Positions 33,345 through 42,679 of a DNA stretch of 64,000 bases are shown here, piece by piece. A program made the position numbers and the translations under genes. The notes beneath the pieces were generated by a model that saw only the letters and a list, made by a program, of their open reading frames with translations, had not been told where the DNA came from and searched no databases. The first letter of the stretch is position 1, and each line of letters opens with the position of its first letter. Source of the DNA: Ruminococcus sp. (GTDB lineage Bacteria > Bacillota > Clostridia > Oscillospirales > Ruminococcaceae); contig NZ_JAFYYT010000003.1 in the NCBI RefSeq assembly GCF_017549005.1, positions 1 to 64,000 of the forward strand, given 5' to 3'.

Positions 33345-33373
33345 ATTATATCACTTACGGAATTTATTGTCAA
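33345..33373 (-). promoter_or_regulatory. Promoter of the alpha/beta hydrolase gene
   Basis: TTGACA (33368-33373) and TATAAT (33345-33350) on the minus strand, 17-base spacing. It starts immediately after the terminator of the anti-sigma gene. Confidence 0.85.
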
Positions 33374-33404
33374 CAAAAAAATCGGACGGCAATTGCCGTC
33401 CGAA
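33374..33404 (-). terminator. Terminator after the anti-sigma gene
   Basis: Minus strand TCGGACGGCAATTGCCGTCCGA followed by TTTTTTTG, a self-complementary stem with almost no loop. Confidence 0.85.
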
Positions 33405-33409
33405 AGATG

Positions 33410-34150
33410 TTATTTTTCGACAGTTTTCTGATAAAGCTCCCAGAGGTCGATAGTTTCGGTCTTGTCGCGGTAGTGGATAGTGAGTGTAGTGCCTTCTTTT
33501 ACGTCATTTGTGCCCCACGAGTACTGATTCGGGTACTTGCCGCGGTCGTCAAAGGGGAGCTTTACAACGGGGTATATCCAGATATGATAGTGGCTTGTTA
33601 CGTCTTCTACGCCCTCGTCATTGACGATATATTTATGTTTTGTGTCTGTGCGCTCGTTGGTGCAGCTGCAATCGCCCTCAAATTCAAAATCTATCATGTG
33701 TTCCGTCTTAACCTTTACGCCTTCGGGGATAGGATAGAAATTATCGTTGAATTCGGAACGATACTCCGTGAGATATTGACCGTCTTCGTCGGTTTTTTCA
33801 CTTTTGACGCAGTATGATTTTAATTCATATGCTTTAACGGTATAATGTAGCTTATCCGATTTTATAGGTATAACTCCCACGAACAGGAAAACAAAAGCAG
33901 CAGCAAGCACCGCCAATGTTCCGAAAAATATGGCAAACGCCCTGAGCGTGATGCGCTTTTTAGCTTTTTTCAGCGGTTTTACGTCCTTGTCGGGGACTTT
34001 TATATCATCTTCCTTTTTGTTCATGCTCTCATAGACGGCATTGCACTCCTCGCACTCATGGAGGTGCTTTTCTATCTCCTCGTTGCTGTCCTGAGAGGTA
34101 AGTTTGTCGCAATACAGCGGCAAAAGGTCTCTTATTATGTTGCATTTCAT
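33410..34150 (-). CDS. Putative membrane anti-sigma factor
   Basis: The 246-residue protein starts with a zinc-finger anti-sigma (ZAS) domain. It has CDKL and the H-x3-C-x2-C pattern in HLHECEEC at about residues 29-36. One membrane helix follows at about 72-95 and an extracytoplasmic domain of about 150 residues. It lies downstream of the ECF sigma gene on the same strand, the usual order for a sigma/anti-sigma pair. It should hold the sigma factor inactive until an envelope signal. The ATG follows GGAG. The sensor domain was not recognised. Confidence 0.85.
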   Translation of the reverse strand: MKCNIIRDLLPLYCDKLTSQDSNEEIEKHLHECEECNAVYESMNKKEDDIKVPDKDVKPLKKAKKRITLRAFAIFFGTLAVLAAAFVFLFVGVIPIKSDKLHYTVKAYELKSYCVKSEKTDEDGQYLTEYRSEFNDNFYPIPEGVKVKTEHMIDFEFEGDCSCTNERTDTKHKYIVNDEGVEDVTSHYHIWIYPVVKLPFDDRGKYPNQYSWGTNDVKEGTTLTIHYRDKTETIDLWELYQKTVEK

Positions 34151-34172
34151 AAGATCACTCCATTCCTTGCAG

Positions 34173-34283
34173 TTGAGAGTGTAGAGTTAAGGTGTCTGCT
34201 TCGCAGACTAATTTAAATTTTATCGCCGAAAGGCGATACATCAACTCTCAACTTAGCGGGCGGCTGAACGCCGCCCCTACATT
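34173..34283. repeat. Intergenic repeat between sigma and anti-sigma genes
   Basis: GTTGAGAGT and ACTCTCAAC arms flank AGGTGTCTGCTTCGCAGAC (34190-34208) and GCCGAAAGGC. A GC-rich hairpin GGGCGGC-TGAAC-GCCGCCC followed by CTACA joins on the right and reaches the sigma gene stop. Confidence 0.55.
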
Positions 34284-34747
34284 AGTTTCTGCTTTGCGCG
34301 GTAGTAGGTCACTCGCGCCCAGTTTTCGGTCTTTCCGAATATCTCCCCTATCTCGCGGAAGCTCAGCTCCTGTGTGGCCCGGAGAAGCACTATCTCCTTC
34401 TCGGTCTCGGGCAGGGAGTGGATCCTTTTCAGCAGCCGCAGCCTGCTGTCGGAGCTTTCCGCCTCCTCATCGGGACGGGGAGAAGTGTCCTCGACGAGCT
34501 CGCTTATCTCCTCGCCTGTGTGTTTTCTGCGCTTGCGGAGCTCCTCAAGCCATGCCTTCCGCGCAATGCTGCACAGCCACGTATATACGGAGCTTTCTCC
34601 CTTGAACCTGTTCACAGACCGCAGAGCGCGGTAAAAGGTCTCCTGAGTGAGCTCCTCGGCGGTATCGGCGTTTCCGCACAGGGTCATAAGGTACAGGAAC
34701 ACCTTTCTGCCGTTTTCCTTGTAATACTGCTCCATATCTGACGACAC
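34277..34747 (-). CDS. ECF-family RNA polymerase sigma factor
   Basis: The 156-residue protein has sigma region 2 (LCGNADTAEELTQETFYRALRSVNRFKGESSVYTWLCSI is the start of this core) and region 4 (LPETEKEIVLLRATQELSFREIGEIFGKTENWARVTYYRAK) with no region 3, as in ECF sigmas. It directs RNA polymerase to a specific promoter set. The start is a GTG at 34747 preceded by AGGAGG with 7-base spacing. A possible self-recognised promoter is at 34779-34806. It is followed by the anti-sigma gene. The matching motif before two dockerin genes suggests part of its regulon (inference). Confidence 0.9.
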   Translation of the reverse strand: MSSDMEQYYKENGRKVFLYLMTLCGNADTAEELTQETFYRALRSVNRFKGESSVYTWLCSIARKAWLEELRKRRKHTGEEISELVEDTSPRPDEEAESSDSRLRLLKRIHSLPETEKEIVLLRATQELSFREIGEIFGKTENWARVTYYRAKQKLM

Positions 34748-34778
34748 GACACCGCCTCCTTTCCGAACGTTCACTTAT

Positions 34779-34806
34779 TAGTTGCAGAACTACACGTTTC
34801 GTTACA
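34779..34806 (-). promoter_or_regulatory. Putative autoregulated ECF promoter
   Basis: On the minus strand TGTAAC (34801-34806) is followed after 16 bases by CAACTA (34779-34784) and then ATAAGTGAA. TGTAAC is a common ECF -35 core, and the -10 region is a variant of the TACGTCTAATTAGTGAAA string at 12173 and 54173. Transcription would start about 25 bases before the GTG. Confidence 0.55.
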
Positions 34807-34949
34807 AAATTACAGAAAAAAATTTCAAATTGACATTGCAGTTCTTTCGTGATATACTTGATAAGTACTTAAAAATACCGAATATACGCTATTATATCAT
34901 AATTTTTCAGCTATTTCAACGCATTTTGACACCAAACGAAAATATTCGC

Positions 34950-34978
34950 TTTACAATTATATTAAAGAATGGTATAAT
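34950..34978 (+). promoter_or_regulatory. Promoter of the activase operon
   Basis: TTTACA (34950-34955) and TATAAT (34973-34978) with 17-base spacing, 65 bases before the activase start. Confidence 0.75.
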
Positions 34979-35043
34979 TAAAAGATGGCGGCGGTTTCGG
35001 ATCGGTATCCGCTGCATAATTACTTCTGTTATTGAGGTGCATA

Positions 35044-37974
35044 ATGGCAAACAAGTATTCACTCGGCATAGATGTAGGCTCGACCACCGTAAAAACGGTC
35101 ATTACCGACACTGACGGAGAGATACTCTATTCAAAGTATCAGCGCCACCTTTCAAAGGTAAAGGAGACCGTCACAGACCAGCTCAAAATAATACAGGCGG
35201 ACTATCCCGATGAGGAGTTCGCGGTCTGCATAACAGGCTCGGCAGGTCTCGGACTTGCCAATTCCGCAGGCATACCCTTTGTACAGGAAGTACACGCGGC
35301 ATTCCTTGCTGTAAAGCAGAAGCAGCCCGACGCTGACGCGGTCATAGAGCTGGGCGGCGAGGACGCCAAGATAATATTCCTCACAGGCGGCGTGGAACAG
35401 CGTATGAACGGCACCTGTGCAGGCGGTACGGGAGCTTTCATAGACCAGATGGCAACACTTCTCGGTATCACAGCCGACGAGCTTGACGAGCTGTCGCTCC
35501 ATGCACAGAAGATATACCCAATAGCTTCACGCTGCGGAGTTTTTGCAAAATCCGATATACAGCCCCTTCTCAATCAGGGCGCAAGACGCGAGGACGTTGC
35601 CGCAAGTATCTTCCAGGCTGTAGTTGACCAGACAGTTTCGGGACTTGCACAGGGACGTACTATCGAGGGAAAGGTGCTTTTCCTCGGCGGACCTCTTTTC
35701 TTCCTGAGCGGATTGAAAAAGGCTTTCGTAAAGACTCTCGGACTTGACGAGAAACACGCGGTATTTCCGCAGGAAGCTTCTGTATTCGTGGCATACGGCT
35801 GTGCAATATATGCGGCTGCTGCCGAGGACGCTTTCACAATTGAGGATATAATCGAGAAGATACAGAACGCAAGGACTTCCGACAATATCGTTACGGGCGA
35901 CCCTCTTTTCTGCTCACAGGCTGAATACGAGGGCTTCATAGACCGCCACAGGAAGTTCGACCTGAAATATGCGGATATACATACATACAAGGGCGACGCG
36001 TACCTCGGAATAGACGCAGGCTCCACAACCACGAAGCTTGTGCTCATCACTGAGGACGGCCGTATGCTCTACAATCACTATTCCTCAAATCAGGGTCAGC
36101 CCCTTGACAAGATAGCCGACCAGCTGAAGCGTATCTACGCCGAAATGAACCCTGACATCACCATAAAGGGCTCGGCGGTAACCGGCTACGGCGAGGACCT
36201 CATAAAAGCCGGACTTTCCGTTGACCACGGCATAGTCGAAACAGTTGCCCACTTCAAGGCAGCGGCTTACTTCTGCCCTGACGTTGATTTCATCATAGAC
36301 ATCGGCGGACAGGACATAAAATGTTTCAAGATAAAGAACAAGAGCATAGACAGTATCATGCTGAACGAAGCCTGTTCATCGGGCTGCGGCTCTTTCATAC
36401 AGACCTTTGCGATGGCTCTCGGCTACGATATAGCGGAGTTCTCGCGGCTCGGACTTTTCGCGGAGCACCCTGTCGATCTCGGCTCACGCTGCACCGTGTT
36501 CATGAACAGCTCGGTAAAGCAGGCTCAGAAGGACGGAGCTACAGTTGAGGATATTTCCGCAGGACTTTCCTCGTCTATCATCAAGAACGCCATTTATAAA
36601 GTCATACGTGCAAATTCTCCCGACGACCTGGGCAAGAATATCGTAGTACAGGGCGGAACCTTCCTCAATGACGCGGTACTCCGCTCATTTGAGAAGGAGC
36701 TTGGCAGAAATGTTATCCGTCCTGCCATATCGGGACTTATGGGAGCCTTCGGCTGCGCCCTCTACGCAAAGGAGAGAGCAGACGGCGAGCTTTCAAAGCT
36801 CATTTCCGCAGAGGAACTGGAAAACTTCACATACACCTCCCGTTCCGCAAACTGCGGCGGCTGTACGGCTCACTGTCAGCTGAACATCATCAGCTTCGGA
36901 CAGGGCAGGCGCTTCATATCGGGCAACCGCTGCGAAAAGGGAAGCGGCTCCGCAAACAAGAACACAGTCCCCAATCTCTACGAGTTCAAATACGACAGCA
37001 TACTCAATACTGTGAAGACCCACCAGCCCAGGCGTTACCGCGGCACTGTGGGACTTCCCCTTGCTCTCGGCTTCTATGAGCAGCTGCCGTTCTGGCATAT
37101 GCTGTTCACGACGCTGGGCTTCAGAACGGTCATTTCCGACGAGAGCTCCCGTGATATGTACTATCTCGGACAGCATACGATCCCCTCGGATACGGTATGC
37201 TACCCTGCAAAGCTCACCCACGGACACATCGAGAACCTCCTCGACAAGGGCGTTGATTTCATATTCTACCCCTGCATGAGCTACAACCTCGACGAGGGCG
37301 GAAGCGACAACCACTTCAACTGCCCTGTGGTCGCCTACTATCCCGAGCTTCTCAAAGCCAACAATCCGCGTCTTAATGACGACAACTTCATACACCCCTA
37401 CCTTGACCTCAACATCAGGAAAAACGTCATAAAGGTACTGGGACAGGCTCTGAAAAAGTACAATGTCAAGGGAAAGATACCTGCGGCTGTGGACAAGGCT
37501 TACGAAGCCCTTGAGACCTACCATAACAGCGTTACGCGCAAGGCTATGGAGATAATCAGCCAGGCAAGAGCCGAGGGACGAAAGATAATCGTTATCGCAG
37601 GCCGTCCCTATCACATCGACAAGGAGATAAACCACGGCATACACAAGCTGGTATCGAGCCTCGGAATGGCTGTCATAACCGAAGACAGCATAGCAGGACT
37701 TGCGGATACTCCCAAGCTCGGAGTCCTCAACCAGTGGACATATCATTCCCGTCTCTACCGCGCTGCGAAGTACGTCACAACTCAGCCCGATATGCAGCTC
37801 ATACAGCTTGTATCGTTCGGCTGCGGAATCGACGCCGTAACGGGCGACGAGGTGAGACATATACTGGAGAGTCGCGGAAAGCTCTATACACAGCTGAAAA
37901 TAGACGAGATAAACAACCTCGGAGCCGCAAGGATAAGACTGAGGAGCCTTGTTGCGGCTATGGAACAGAAATAA
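35044..37974 (+). CDS. 2-hydroxyacyl-CoA dehydratase activase, tandem ATPase form
   Basis: The 976-residue protein has two BadF/BcrA-type ATPase domains of the actin/ASKHA fold. The first begins YSLGIDVGSTTVKTVI (residue 4 on, with GTCAGGTGAFIDQM), and the second begins YLGIDAGSTTTKLVLI near residue 320 (with ACSSGCGSFI). A DUF2229-type region follows, with a cysteine motif NCGGCTAHC near residue 605. Activases use ATP hydrolysis and a [4Fe-4S] cluster to inject an electron into 2-hydroxyacyl-CoA dehydratases. This long form is widespread in Clostridia, but its substrate is unknown. The ATG at 35044 follows GAGGTG. It is 16 bases upstream of a companion gene. No dehydratase subunits are adjacent. 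Confidence 0.88.
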   Translation: MANKYSLGIDVGSTTVKTVITDTDGEILYSKYQRHLSKVKETVTDQLKIIQADYPDEEFAVCITGSAGLGLANSAGIPFVQEVHAAFLAVKQKQPDADAVIELGGEDAKIIFLTGGVEQRMNGTCAGGTGAFIDQMATLLGITADELDELSLHAQKIYPIASRCGVFAKSDIQPLLNQGARREDVAASIFQAVVDQTVSGLAQGRTIEGKVLFLGGPLFFLSGLKKAFVKTLGLDEKHAVFPQEASVFVAYGCAIYAAAAEDAFTIEDIIEKIQNARTSDNIVTGDPLFCSQAEYEGFIDRHRKFDLKYADIHTYKGDAYLGIDAGSTTTKLVLITEDGRMLYNHYSSNQGQPLDKIADQLKRIYAEMNPDITIKGSAVTGYGEDLIKAGLSVDHGIVETVAHFKAAAYFCPDVDFIIDIGGQDIKCFKIKNKSIDSIMLNEACSSGCGSFIQTFAMALGYDIAEFSRLGLFAEHPVDLGSRCTVFMNSSVKQAQKDGATVEDISAGLSSSIIKNAIYKVIRANSPDDLGKNIVVQGGTFLNDAVLRSFEKELGRNVIRPAISGLMGAFGCALYAKERADGELSKLISAEELENFTYTSRSANCGGCTAHCQLNIISFGQGRRFISGNRCEKGSGSANKNTVPNLYEFKYDSILNTVKTHQPRRYRGTVGLPLALGFYEQLPFWHMLFTTLGFRTVISDESSRDMYYLGQHTIPSDTVCYPAKLTHGHIENLLDKGVDFIFYPCMSYNLDEGGSDNHFNCPVVAYYPELLKANNPRLNDDNFIHPYLDLNIRKNVIKVLGQALKKYNVKGKIPAAVDKAYEALETYHNSVTRKAMEIISQARAEGRKIIVIAGRPYHIDKEINHGIHKLVSSLGMAVITEDSIAGLADTPKLGVLNQWTYHSRLYRAAKYVTTQPDMQLIQLVSFGCGIDAVTGDEVRHILESRGKLYTQLKIDEINNLGAARIRLRSLVAAMEQK

Positions 37975-37990
37975 ATACGGAGGGATAAAA

Positions 37991-39220
37991 GTGCCCGAAT
38001 ATGCAAAATTTACCGAGGATATGATAAAGACCCATACTATCCTCGTTCCCGATATGCTGCCCATACACTTCAAAATGCTCATATCCATATTTGAAGCAAA
38101 GGGCTATAAGCTTGAGCTTCTCCGCAACGACTCCCGTGCAGTGGTTGACGAGGGACTGAAAAACGTCCACAATGACGCCTGCTATCCTGCACTGCTCGTC
38201 ATCGGACAGTTCATGGACGCGCTGAAAAGCGGAAAGTACGACCCCGACAGGACAGCCCTGCTGATAACTCAGACGGGAGGCGGCTGCCGAGCTTCAAACT
38301 ACATACATCTGCTGAGAAAGGCAGTTGCAAAGAACTATCCGCAGATACCTGTGGTATCACTTAATTTCAGCGGACTTGAAAAGGACAGCGCCTTTAAGAT
38401 AACAGCGCCCATGTTCCTGCAAATGCTCTATGCCGTGCTTTACGGCGACCTCCTCATGACCTGCTATAACAAGTGCAGAGCCTATGAGATAAACAAGGGC
38501 GACTCAAAGAAAATGCTGGACAAATGGCACAGGAGACTCTGCAATATCTTCCTGAAAGGCAGCAGGATGTTCCTTAAGACCAAGAAGGTCTACAGGGACA
38601 TACTCAACGACTTCGCGTCCATTCCCCTCAGCAGCGAAAAGAAGATAAGAGTAGGCATAGTGGGCGAGATATACGTTAAATACTCTCCCCTTGCGAACAA
38701 TCACCTTGAGGACTTCCTCATCTCCGAGGGCTGCGAGCCTGTTGTGCCCTCGCTTCTTGAGTTCGTGATGTACTGCGCTGCAGGTACCTTCAACGACGCA
38801 AAGATATACGACCACGTCACCAAGGAGTCAATATTCAATAAAATAGGATATGAGCTCATATACTCAAAGCAGAAGGAGCTCATAAAGGTGATGAAGGAGC
38901 AGGGCAGCTTCGAGCCCCTTCACGATTTCGAGCACCTTAGAAAGCTTGCGGACAAGTACATAAATCAGGGCGTGGTAATGGGCGAAGGCTGGCTCATACC
39001 TGCGGAAATGGCAGCTCTTGCAAAGTCGGGAGTAGAGAACATCATCTGCACTCAGCCATTCGGCTGTCTGCCCAATCATATCGTTGCAAAGGGTATGTCA
39101 AGAGCTATCAAGCAGGACAATCCCAACGCGAATATAGTCGCTATAGACTATGACCCCGGCGCAACAAGAGTAAATCAGGAAAACCGCATAAAGCTCATGC
39201 TTGCAAATGCAAGGCTCTGA
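37991..39220 (+). CDS. Activase-associated protein (C-terminal half of the long activase family)
   Basis: The 409-residue protein corresponds to the CoA-enzyme-activase-related region that in many genomes is fused behind the two ATPase domains. Conserved-looking stretches are HNDACYPALLVIGQFMDAL, TQTGGGCRASNYI and TQPFGCLPNHI. The cysteines in these suggest cluster binding. The start is GTG at 37991, preceded by GGAGG with 7-base spacing. With the upstream gene it makes a two-gene version of the long protein. The biochemical role is not established for this subfamily. Confidence 0.8.
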   Translation: MPEYAKFTEDMIKTHTILVPDMLPIHFKMLISIFEAKGYKLELLRNDSRAVVDEGLKNVHNDACYPALLVIGQFMDALKSGKYDPDRTALLITQTGGGCRASNYIHLLRKAVAKNYPQIPVVSLNFSGLEKDSAFKITAPMFLQMLYAVLYGDLLMTCYNKCRAYEINKGDSKKMLDKWHRRLCNIFLKGSRMFLKTKKVYRDILNDFASIPLSSEKKIRVGIVGEIYVKYSPLANNHLEDFLISEGCEPVVPSLLEFVMYCAAGTFNDAKIYDHVTKESIFNKIGYELIYSKQKELIKVMKEQGSFEPLHDFEHLRKLADKYINQGVVMGEGWLIPAEMAALAKSGVENIICTQPFGCLPNHIVAKGMSRAIKQDNPNANIVAIDYDPGATRVNQENRIKLMLANARL

Positions 39221-39241
39221 GCCTCCTACAAGGAGCTTTAT

Positions 39242-40102
39242 ATGATAAAAACAAGAACAGGACAGGTCGTAGTATCAAACGAAAAACAGAACAAGCTTCT
39301 GAAAAAACTGTACGGAAGCGTTTGGGGCAGAGTGCTGCTGAAAACGCTGACAGCTCCCGTTGTTTCCAAAGCCGCAGGCTGCTTCATGGACTCCCCTGCG
39401 TCAAAGGCTCTCATAAAGCCTTTCATAAAAAAGAGCGGAATTGACACCTCGCAGTATATCATGAGCGGATTCCGCTCGTATAACGACTTCTTCACGCGCA
39501 GGATAAAGCCCGGAAAGCGCCCTATGGACTTCACTCCCGGGCACCTTATCAGCCCCTGCGATTCAAAGCTCACCGTGCACAAGATAAGCAGCAGGAGCTT
39601 TTTCTGCATAAAGGGCTCGAGATACCGCGTTTCCGACCTTCTTAACAACGAATTTCTCGCCAAGCGCTACAGCGGCGGATACTGCTGTATATTCCGCCTC
39701 GAAGTGGACGACTATCACCGCTACTGCTACATCGACAGCGGCGTCAAGAGCGGTAATACCTATATCCGCGGAGAGCTCCATACGGTAAACCCAATAGCTC
39801 TCGGGAAATACAACATATATAAGCGCAACTGCCGCGAATATACCGTGCTCCACACCGAAAATTTCGGCGATGTGGTGCAGACAGAGGTGGGAGCTATGCT
39901 TGTGGGCAGGATACTGAACCTGCATGGCGAGGGCTCTTTCCGCAGAGGCGAGGAAAAGGGCAGGTTCGAGTTCGGCGGCTCTACGGTAGTTCTGCTGTTT
40001 GAAAAGGGCAGTATCGTTCCCGATGAGGACATACTGAGGAACTCCGCCGAGGGCATAGAAACTGTTGTGAAATACGGCGAAAAAATAGGAAAAAAAGCGT
40101 GA
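39242..40102 (+). CDS. psd: Phosphatidylserine decarboxylase
   Basis: The enzyme forms phosphatidylethanolamine from phosphatidylserine. The 286-residue proenzyme shows the family residues in order: SPCDSKL, DDYHRYCYIDSG (catalytic His), GELHTVNP (second His), VGAMLVGRI, and FGGSTVVLLFEKG. In the last, cleavage at Gly-Ser would give the pyruvoyl-bearing alpha subunit. GGST replaces the LGST of E. coli, as often in Gram-positive forms. The ATG follows AAGGAG and starts 21 bases after the activase-associated gene. No phosphatidylserine synthase gene is near. Confidence 0.92.
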   Translation: MIKTRTGQVVVSNEKQNKLLKKLYGSVWGRVLLKTLTAPVVSKAAGCFMDSPASKALIKPFIKKSGIDTSQYIMSGFRSYNDFFTRRIKPGKRPMDFTPGHLISPCDSKLTVHKISSRSFFCIKGSRYRVSDLLNNEFLAKRYSGGYCCIFRLEVDDYHRYCYIDSGVKSGNTYIRGELHTVNPIALGKYNIYKRNCREYTVLHTENFGDVVQTEVGAMLVGRILNLHGEGSFRRGEEKGRFEFGGSTVVLLFEKGSIVPDEDILRNSAEGIETVVKYGEKIGKKA

Positions 40103-40118
40103 TATCAGGAGATATGAT

Positions 40119-40763
40119 ATGAAAAGGATATATTTGCTTCTTCTTTGCTGTGCGATAATGTGCGCTTCGGCAGGCTGTCTCAGCGACAGCGAGTCCGGGG
40201 ACAAGACCCCTGTTGAGCTTCCGCCGAAAGTAGAACCGTATACCGTTGAGGACGGAGTTTTCGATGTTGACGCAGTCCGCAGCAATATCAACATGAAGGG
40301 TATGCATTTTGACCTTCCTCTGCCGCTTTCAGACCTTGATAAAGGCTGGAAATATGAGCTCTACGACAGGAACGACTATGGTCTCAGTGAAGGCAGCGGC
40401 TACGCAAGGCTCAAATACAACGGCAGTGAAATGGCGGCGGTCTCTCTCGAGAACTGCTATACGGGCAAGGAAAAGGAAAGTGTGATATACAGCATTTCCA
40501 TAACAAGACAGGACTGCGATATCTACGGTATCGTGCCGTCGGAGTCAACTGCCGCGGACGTGGAAAAGCTGCTTGGAAAGCCTGACGAAGAGCAGACGAT
40601 GGAGATACCTTTCAAGCACACTTATACCTATGGTATCTTGAAAGGCGAGGATCAGAACGATGTAGTCAGGGGACATTACCTGATAGTTGATTTTGACGAG
40701 AACGGCATAGTGGACTTCCTGAAGCTGACCTATTCCGACATATCAGAGGCCGAAAACAAATAA
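40119..40763 (+). CDS. Lipoprotein of unknown function
   Basis: The 214-residue protein has a lipobox (ASAGC) and a mature part with GIVPSESTAADVEKLLGKPDEE. That stretch resembles the short SmpA/BamE-type turn seen in many Gram-positive lipoproteins. It starts 16 bases after psd with an AGGAG ribosome binding site, so it belongs to that transcript. A GC-rich hairpin follows at 40767-40793 without a T-run. No enzyme motif was seen. Confidence 0.8.
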   Translation: MKRIYLLLLCCAIMCASAGCLSDSESGDKTPVELPPKVEPYTVEDGVFDVDAVRSNINMKGMHFDLPLPLSDLDKGWKYELYDRNDYGLSEGSGYARLKYNGSEMAAVSLENCYTGKEKESVIYSISITRQDCDIYGIVPSESTAADVEKLLGKPDEEQTMEIPFKHTYTYGILKGEDQNDVVRGHYLIVDFDENGIVDFLKLTYSDISEAENK

Positions 40764-40831
40764 AATGACCGAGGGGCGCTGTTCAGGCGCCCCTGCCGAT
40801 TATTTAACATAAATAAATTTCATATCACCCC

Positions 40832-40860
40832 TTGACAAATCGTCGGAAGTGTAGTATAAT
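40832..40860 (+). promoter_or_regulatory. Promoter of the ylxM-ffh operon
   Basis: TTGACA (40832-40837) and TATAAT (40855-40860) with 17-base spacing. Confidence 0.85.
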
Positions 40861-40904
40861 GTGTAAAGTGATTTTGCATTACACCTATGCGAGGTACGCG
40901 AAAA

Positions 40905-41240
40905 ATGGCTAAAGAACTTAAATTCGTAATGCTCCTCGACTGCTACGGCGACCTTCTTACAGACCACCAGCGCAGTATCATGGAGATGTACTACTGCGAG
41001 GACCTCTCTCTTGCGGAGATAGGTCAGCCCCTTGAGATAACAAGGCAGGCGGTACGCAGTATCATAAAGCGTACAGAGGAGATACTCCTCAATTATGAGG
41101 AAAAGCTCGGCTTCGCAGCAAGGCTCGGGAAAATGCGGGAGTGCTTCGGGCGTATCGAGTCCGCAGCAGAGCATATAACCGACGAGGATATTAAAAACGA
41201 AATAACCAACGATATCAAAAAAGTGAGGGAGCTCCTGTGA
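40905..41240 (+). CDS. ylxM: YlxM-family helix-turn-helix protein
   Basis: The 111-residue protein matches the UPF0122/YlxM family. It has a sigma-region-4-like helix-turn-helix (LTDHQRSIMEMYYCEDLSLAEIG and ITRQAVRSIIKRTEEIL split across residues about 20-65), followed by a coiled tail. YlxM is encoded just before ffh in most Firmicutes and is thought to assist the signal recognition particle. The ATG at 40905 follows GAGGT. It lies 34 bases before ffh. Confidence 0.9.
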   Translation: MAKELKFVMLLDCYGDLLTDHQRSIMEMYYCEDLSLAEIGQPLEITRQAVRSIIKRTEEILLNYEEKLGFAARLGKMRECFGRIESAAEHITDEDIKNEITNDIKKVRELL

Positions 41241-41274
41241 GCACCCCGCTATTCCATAAACAGGAGGCTTGACA

Positions 41275-42657
41275 ATGGCATTCGAGGGACTTTCCGAAAA
41301 ACTTAACAACGTCTTTAAAAAGCTCAAATCAAGAGGAAAGCTCACAGAGTCAGATGTTAAAGAGGCTATGCGCGAGGTGCGCCTTGCACTTCTCGAGGCT
41401 GACGTAAGCTACAAGGTCGTAAAGGACTTCGTAAAGAACGTCACAGAGCGCGCAGTCGGCGAAGAGGTTCTTGCAAGCCTTACCCCTGCACAGCAGGTAA
41501 TAAAGATAGTGAACGACGAGCTCGTTTCCCTTATGGGAGACAGCAACGCCCGTATAAATATGGCTTCAAAGCCGCCTACGGTAATCATGATGTGCGGACT
41601 TCAGGGTTCAGGTAAGACCACCCATGCCGCAAAGCTTGCAAAGCTCCTCAAGAAAGAGGGACACCGTCCTCTGCTTGCAGCCTGCGATATCTACCGTCCT
41701 GCCGCTATCAATCAGCTGCAGGTAGTTGGAGCAAAGGCTGACGTAAAGGTGTTTGAAATGGGTCAGACAGACCCTGTTGTGATCGCAAAGAAGGCTCTTG
41801 CTTACGCAAAGGACTACGGTCACGACATACTTATCATAGATACCGCAGGACGTCTGCATATCGACGAGACCCTTATGGACGAGCTCGTAAACATCAAGAA
41901 TGAAACACAGCCTGACGAGATAATGCTCGTAGTTGACGCTATGACAGGTCAGGACGCAGTAAACGTTGCAAAAGCCTTTGACGACGCCGTGGGTATCACA
42001 GGCGTGCTCATGTCAAAGCTTGATTCAGATACAAGAGGCGGTGCGGCTCTGTCCGTACTCTCAGTAACAGGTAAGCCGATCAAGTTCGTGGGTATGGGCG
42101 AAAAGCTCGACGATTTCGAGCAGTTCCACCCTGAGAGAATGGCTTCGAGAATACTCGGCATGGGCGATGTGCTCACACTTATCGAAAAAGCCGAGAACGT
42201 AATGACCCAGAAGGACGCTGAGAAGCTCACAAAGAAGTTCAAGGAGAACAAGTTCGATATGGACGACCTTCTTGACCAGATGAAGCAGATCAAGCGCATG
42301 GGTTCAATGAAATCCATACTCGGAATGCTTCCGGGCGTCGGAGACAAGATCAAGGACGCAGATATCGACGAGAGCCAGCTCGGCAGGATAGAGGCTATGA
42401 TAACCTCCATGACAAAGGCTGAGCGTGCAAAGCCCTCTATCATCAATCCCTCCCGTAAAAAGCGTATCGCCAAGGGCTCGGGAACAAAGGTTGAGGACGT
42501 TAACCGTCTGCTCAAGCAGTTTGAGCAAATGCAGTCCATGATGAAGAAATTCACAGGCAAGGGCGGCAAGATGTCGCTCCGTAAGGCAAGAAAGAACCTT
42601 GCAGGCATGAACTTTGACAAGTATACAGGCAAGGGCGGAGGAAATCTTCCGTTCTGA
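41275..42657 (+). CDS. ffh: Signal recognition particle protein Ffh
   Basis: The 460-residue GTPase binds signal peptides and SRP RNA and targets proteins to FtsY and SecYEG. It has an N-terminal four-helix domain, the G domain with GLQGSGKTTHAAKLA (about 106-120), DTAGRLH and SKLDSDTRGG, and a methionine-rich M domain (about 300-430, with MLPGVG and SGTKVEDVNRLLKQFEQM). The C-terminus is Gly/Lys rich. Length is normal. The ATG at 41275 follows AGGAGG. Confidence 0.96.
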   Translation: MAFEGLSEKLNNVFKKLKSRGKLTESDVKEAMREVRLALLEADVSYKVVKDFVKNVTERAVGEEVLASLTPAQQVIKIVNDELVSLMGDSNARINMASKPPTVIMMCGLQGSGKTTHAAKLAKLLKKEGHRPLLAACDIYRPAAINQLQVVGAKADVKVFEMGQTDPVVIAKKALAYAKDYGHDILIIDTAGRLHIDETLMDELVNIKNETQPDEIMLVVDAMTGQDAVNVAKAFDDAVGITGVLMSKLDSDTRGGAALSVLSVTGKPIKFVGMGEKLDDFEQFHPERMASRILGMGDVLTLIEKAENVMTQKDAEKLTKKFKENKFDMDDLLDQMKQIKRMGSMKSILGMLPGVGDKIKDADIDESQLGRIEAMITSMTKAERAKPSIINPSRKKRIAKGSGTKVEDVNRLLKQFEQMQSMMKKFTGKGGKMSLRKARKNLAGMNFDKYTGKGGGNLPF

Positions 42658-42679
42658 GCGGCATTATAAGTGATATGTT

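Noticed and set aside
32564..33817. Long plus-strand open frame of 417 codons
   Set aside because: It runs antisense to the alpha/beta hydrolase and anti-sigma genes, crosses a terminator and promoter, and has no ribosome binding site or protein family.
36793..38088. Long minus-strand open frame of 431 codons
   Set aside because: It is antisense to the activase gene, a common effect of codon bias in GC-rich third positions; no family or start signal.
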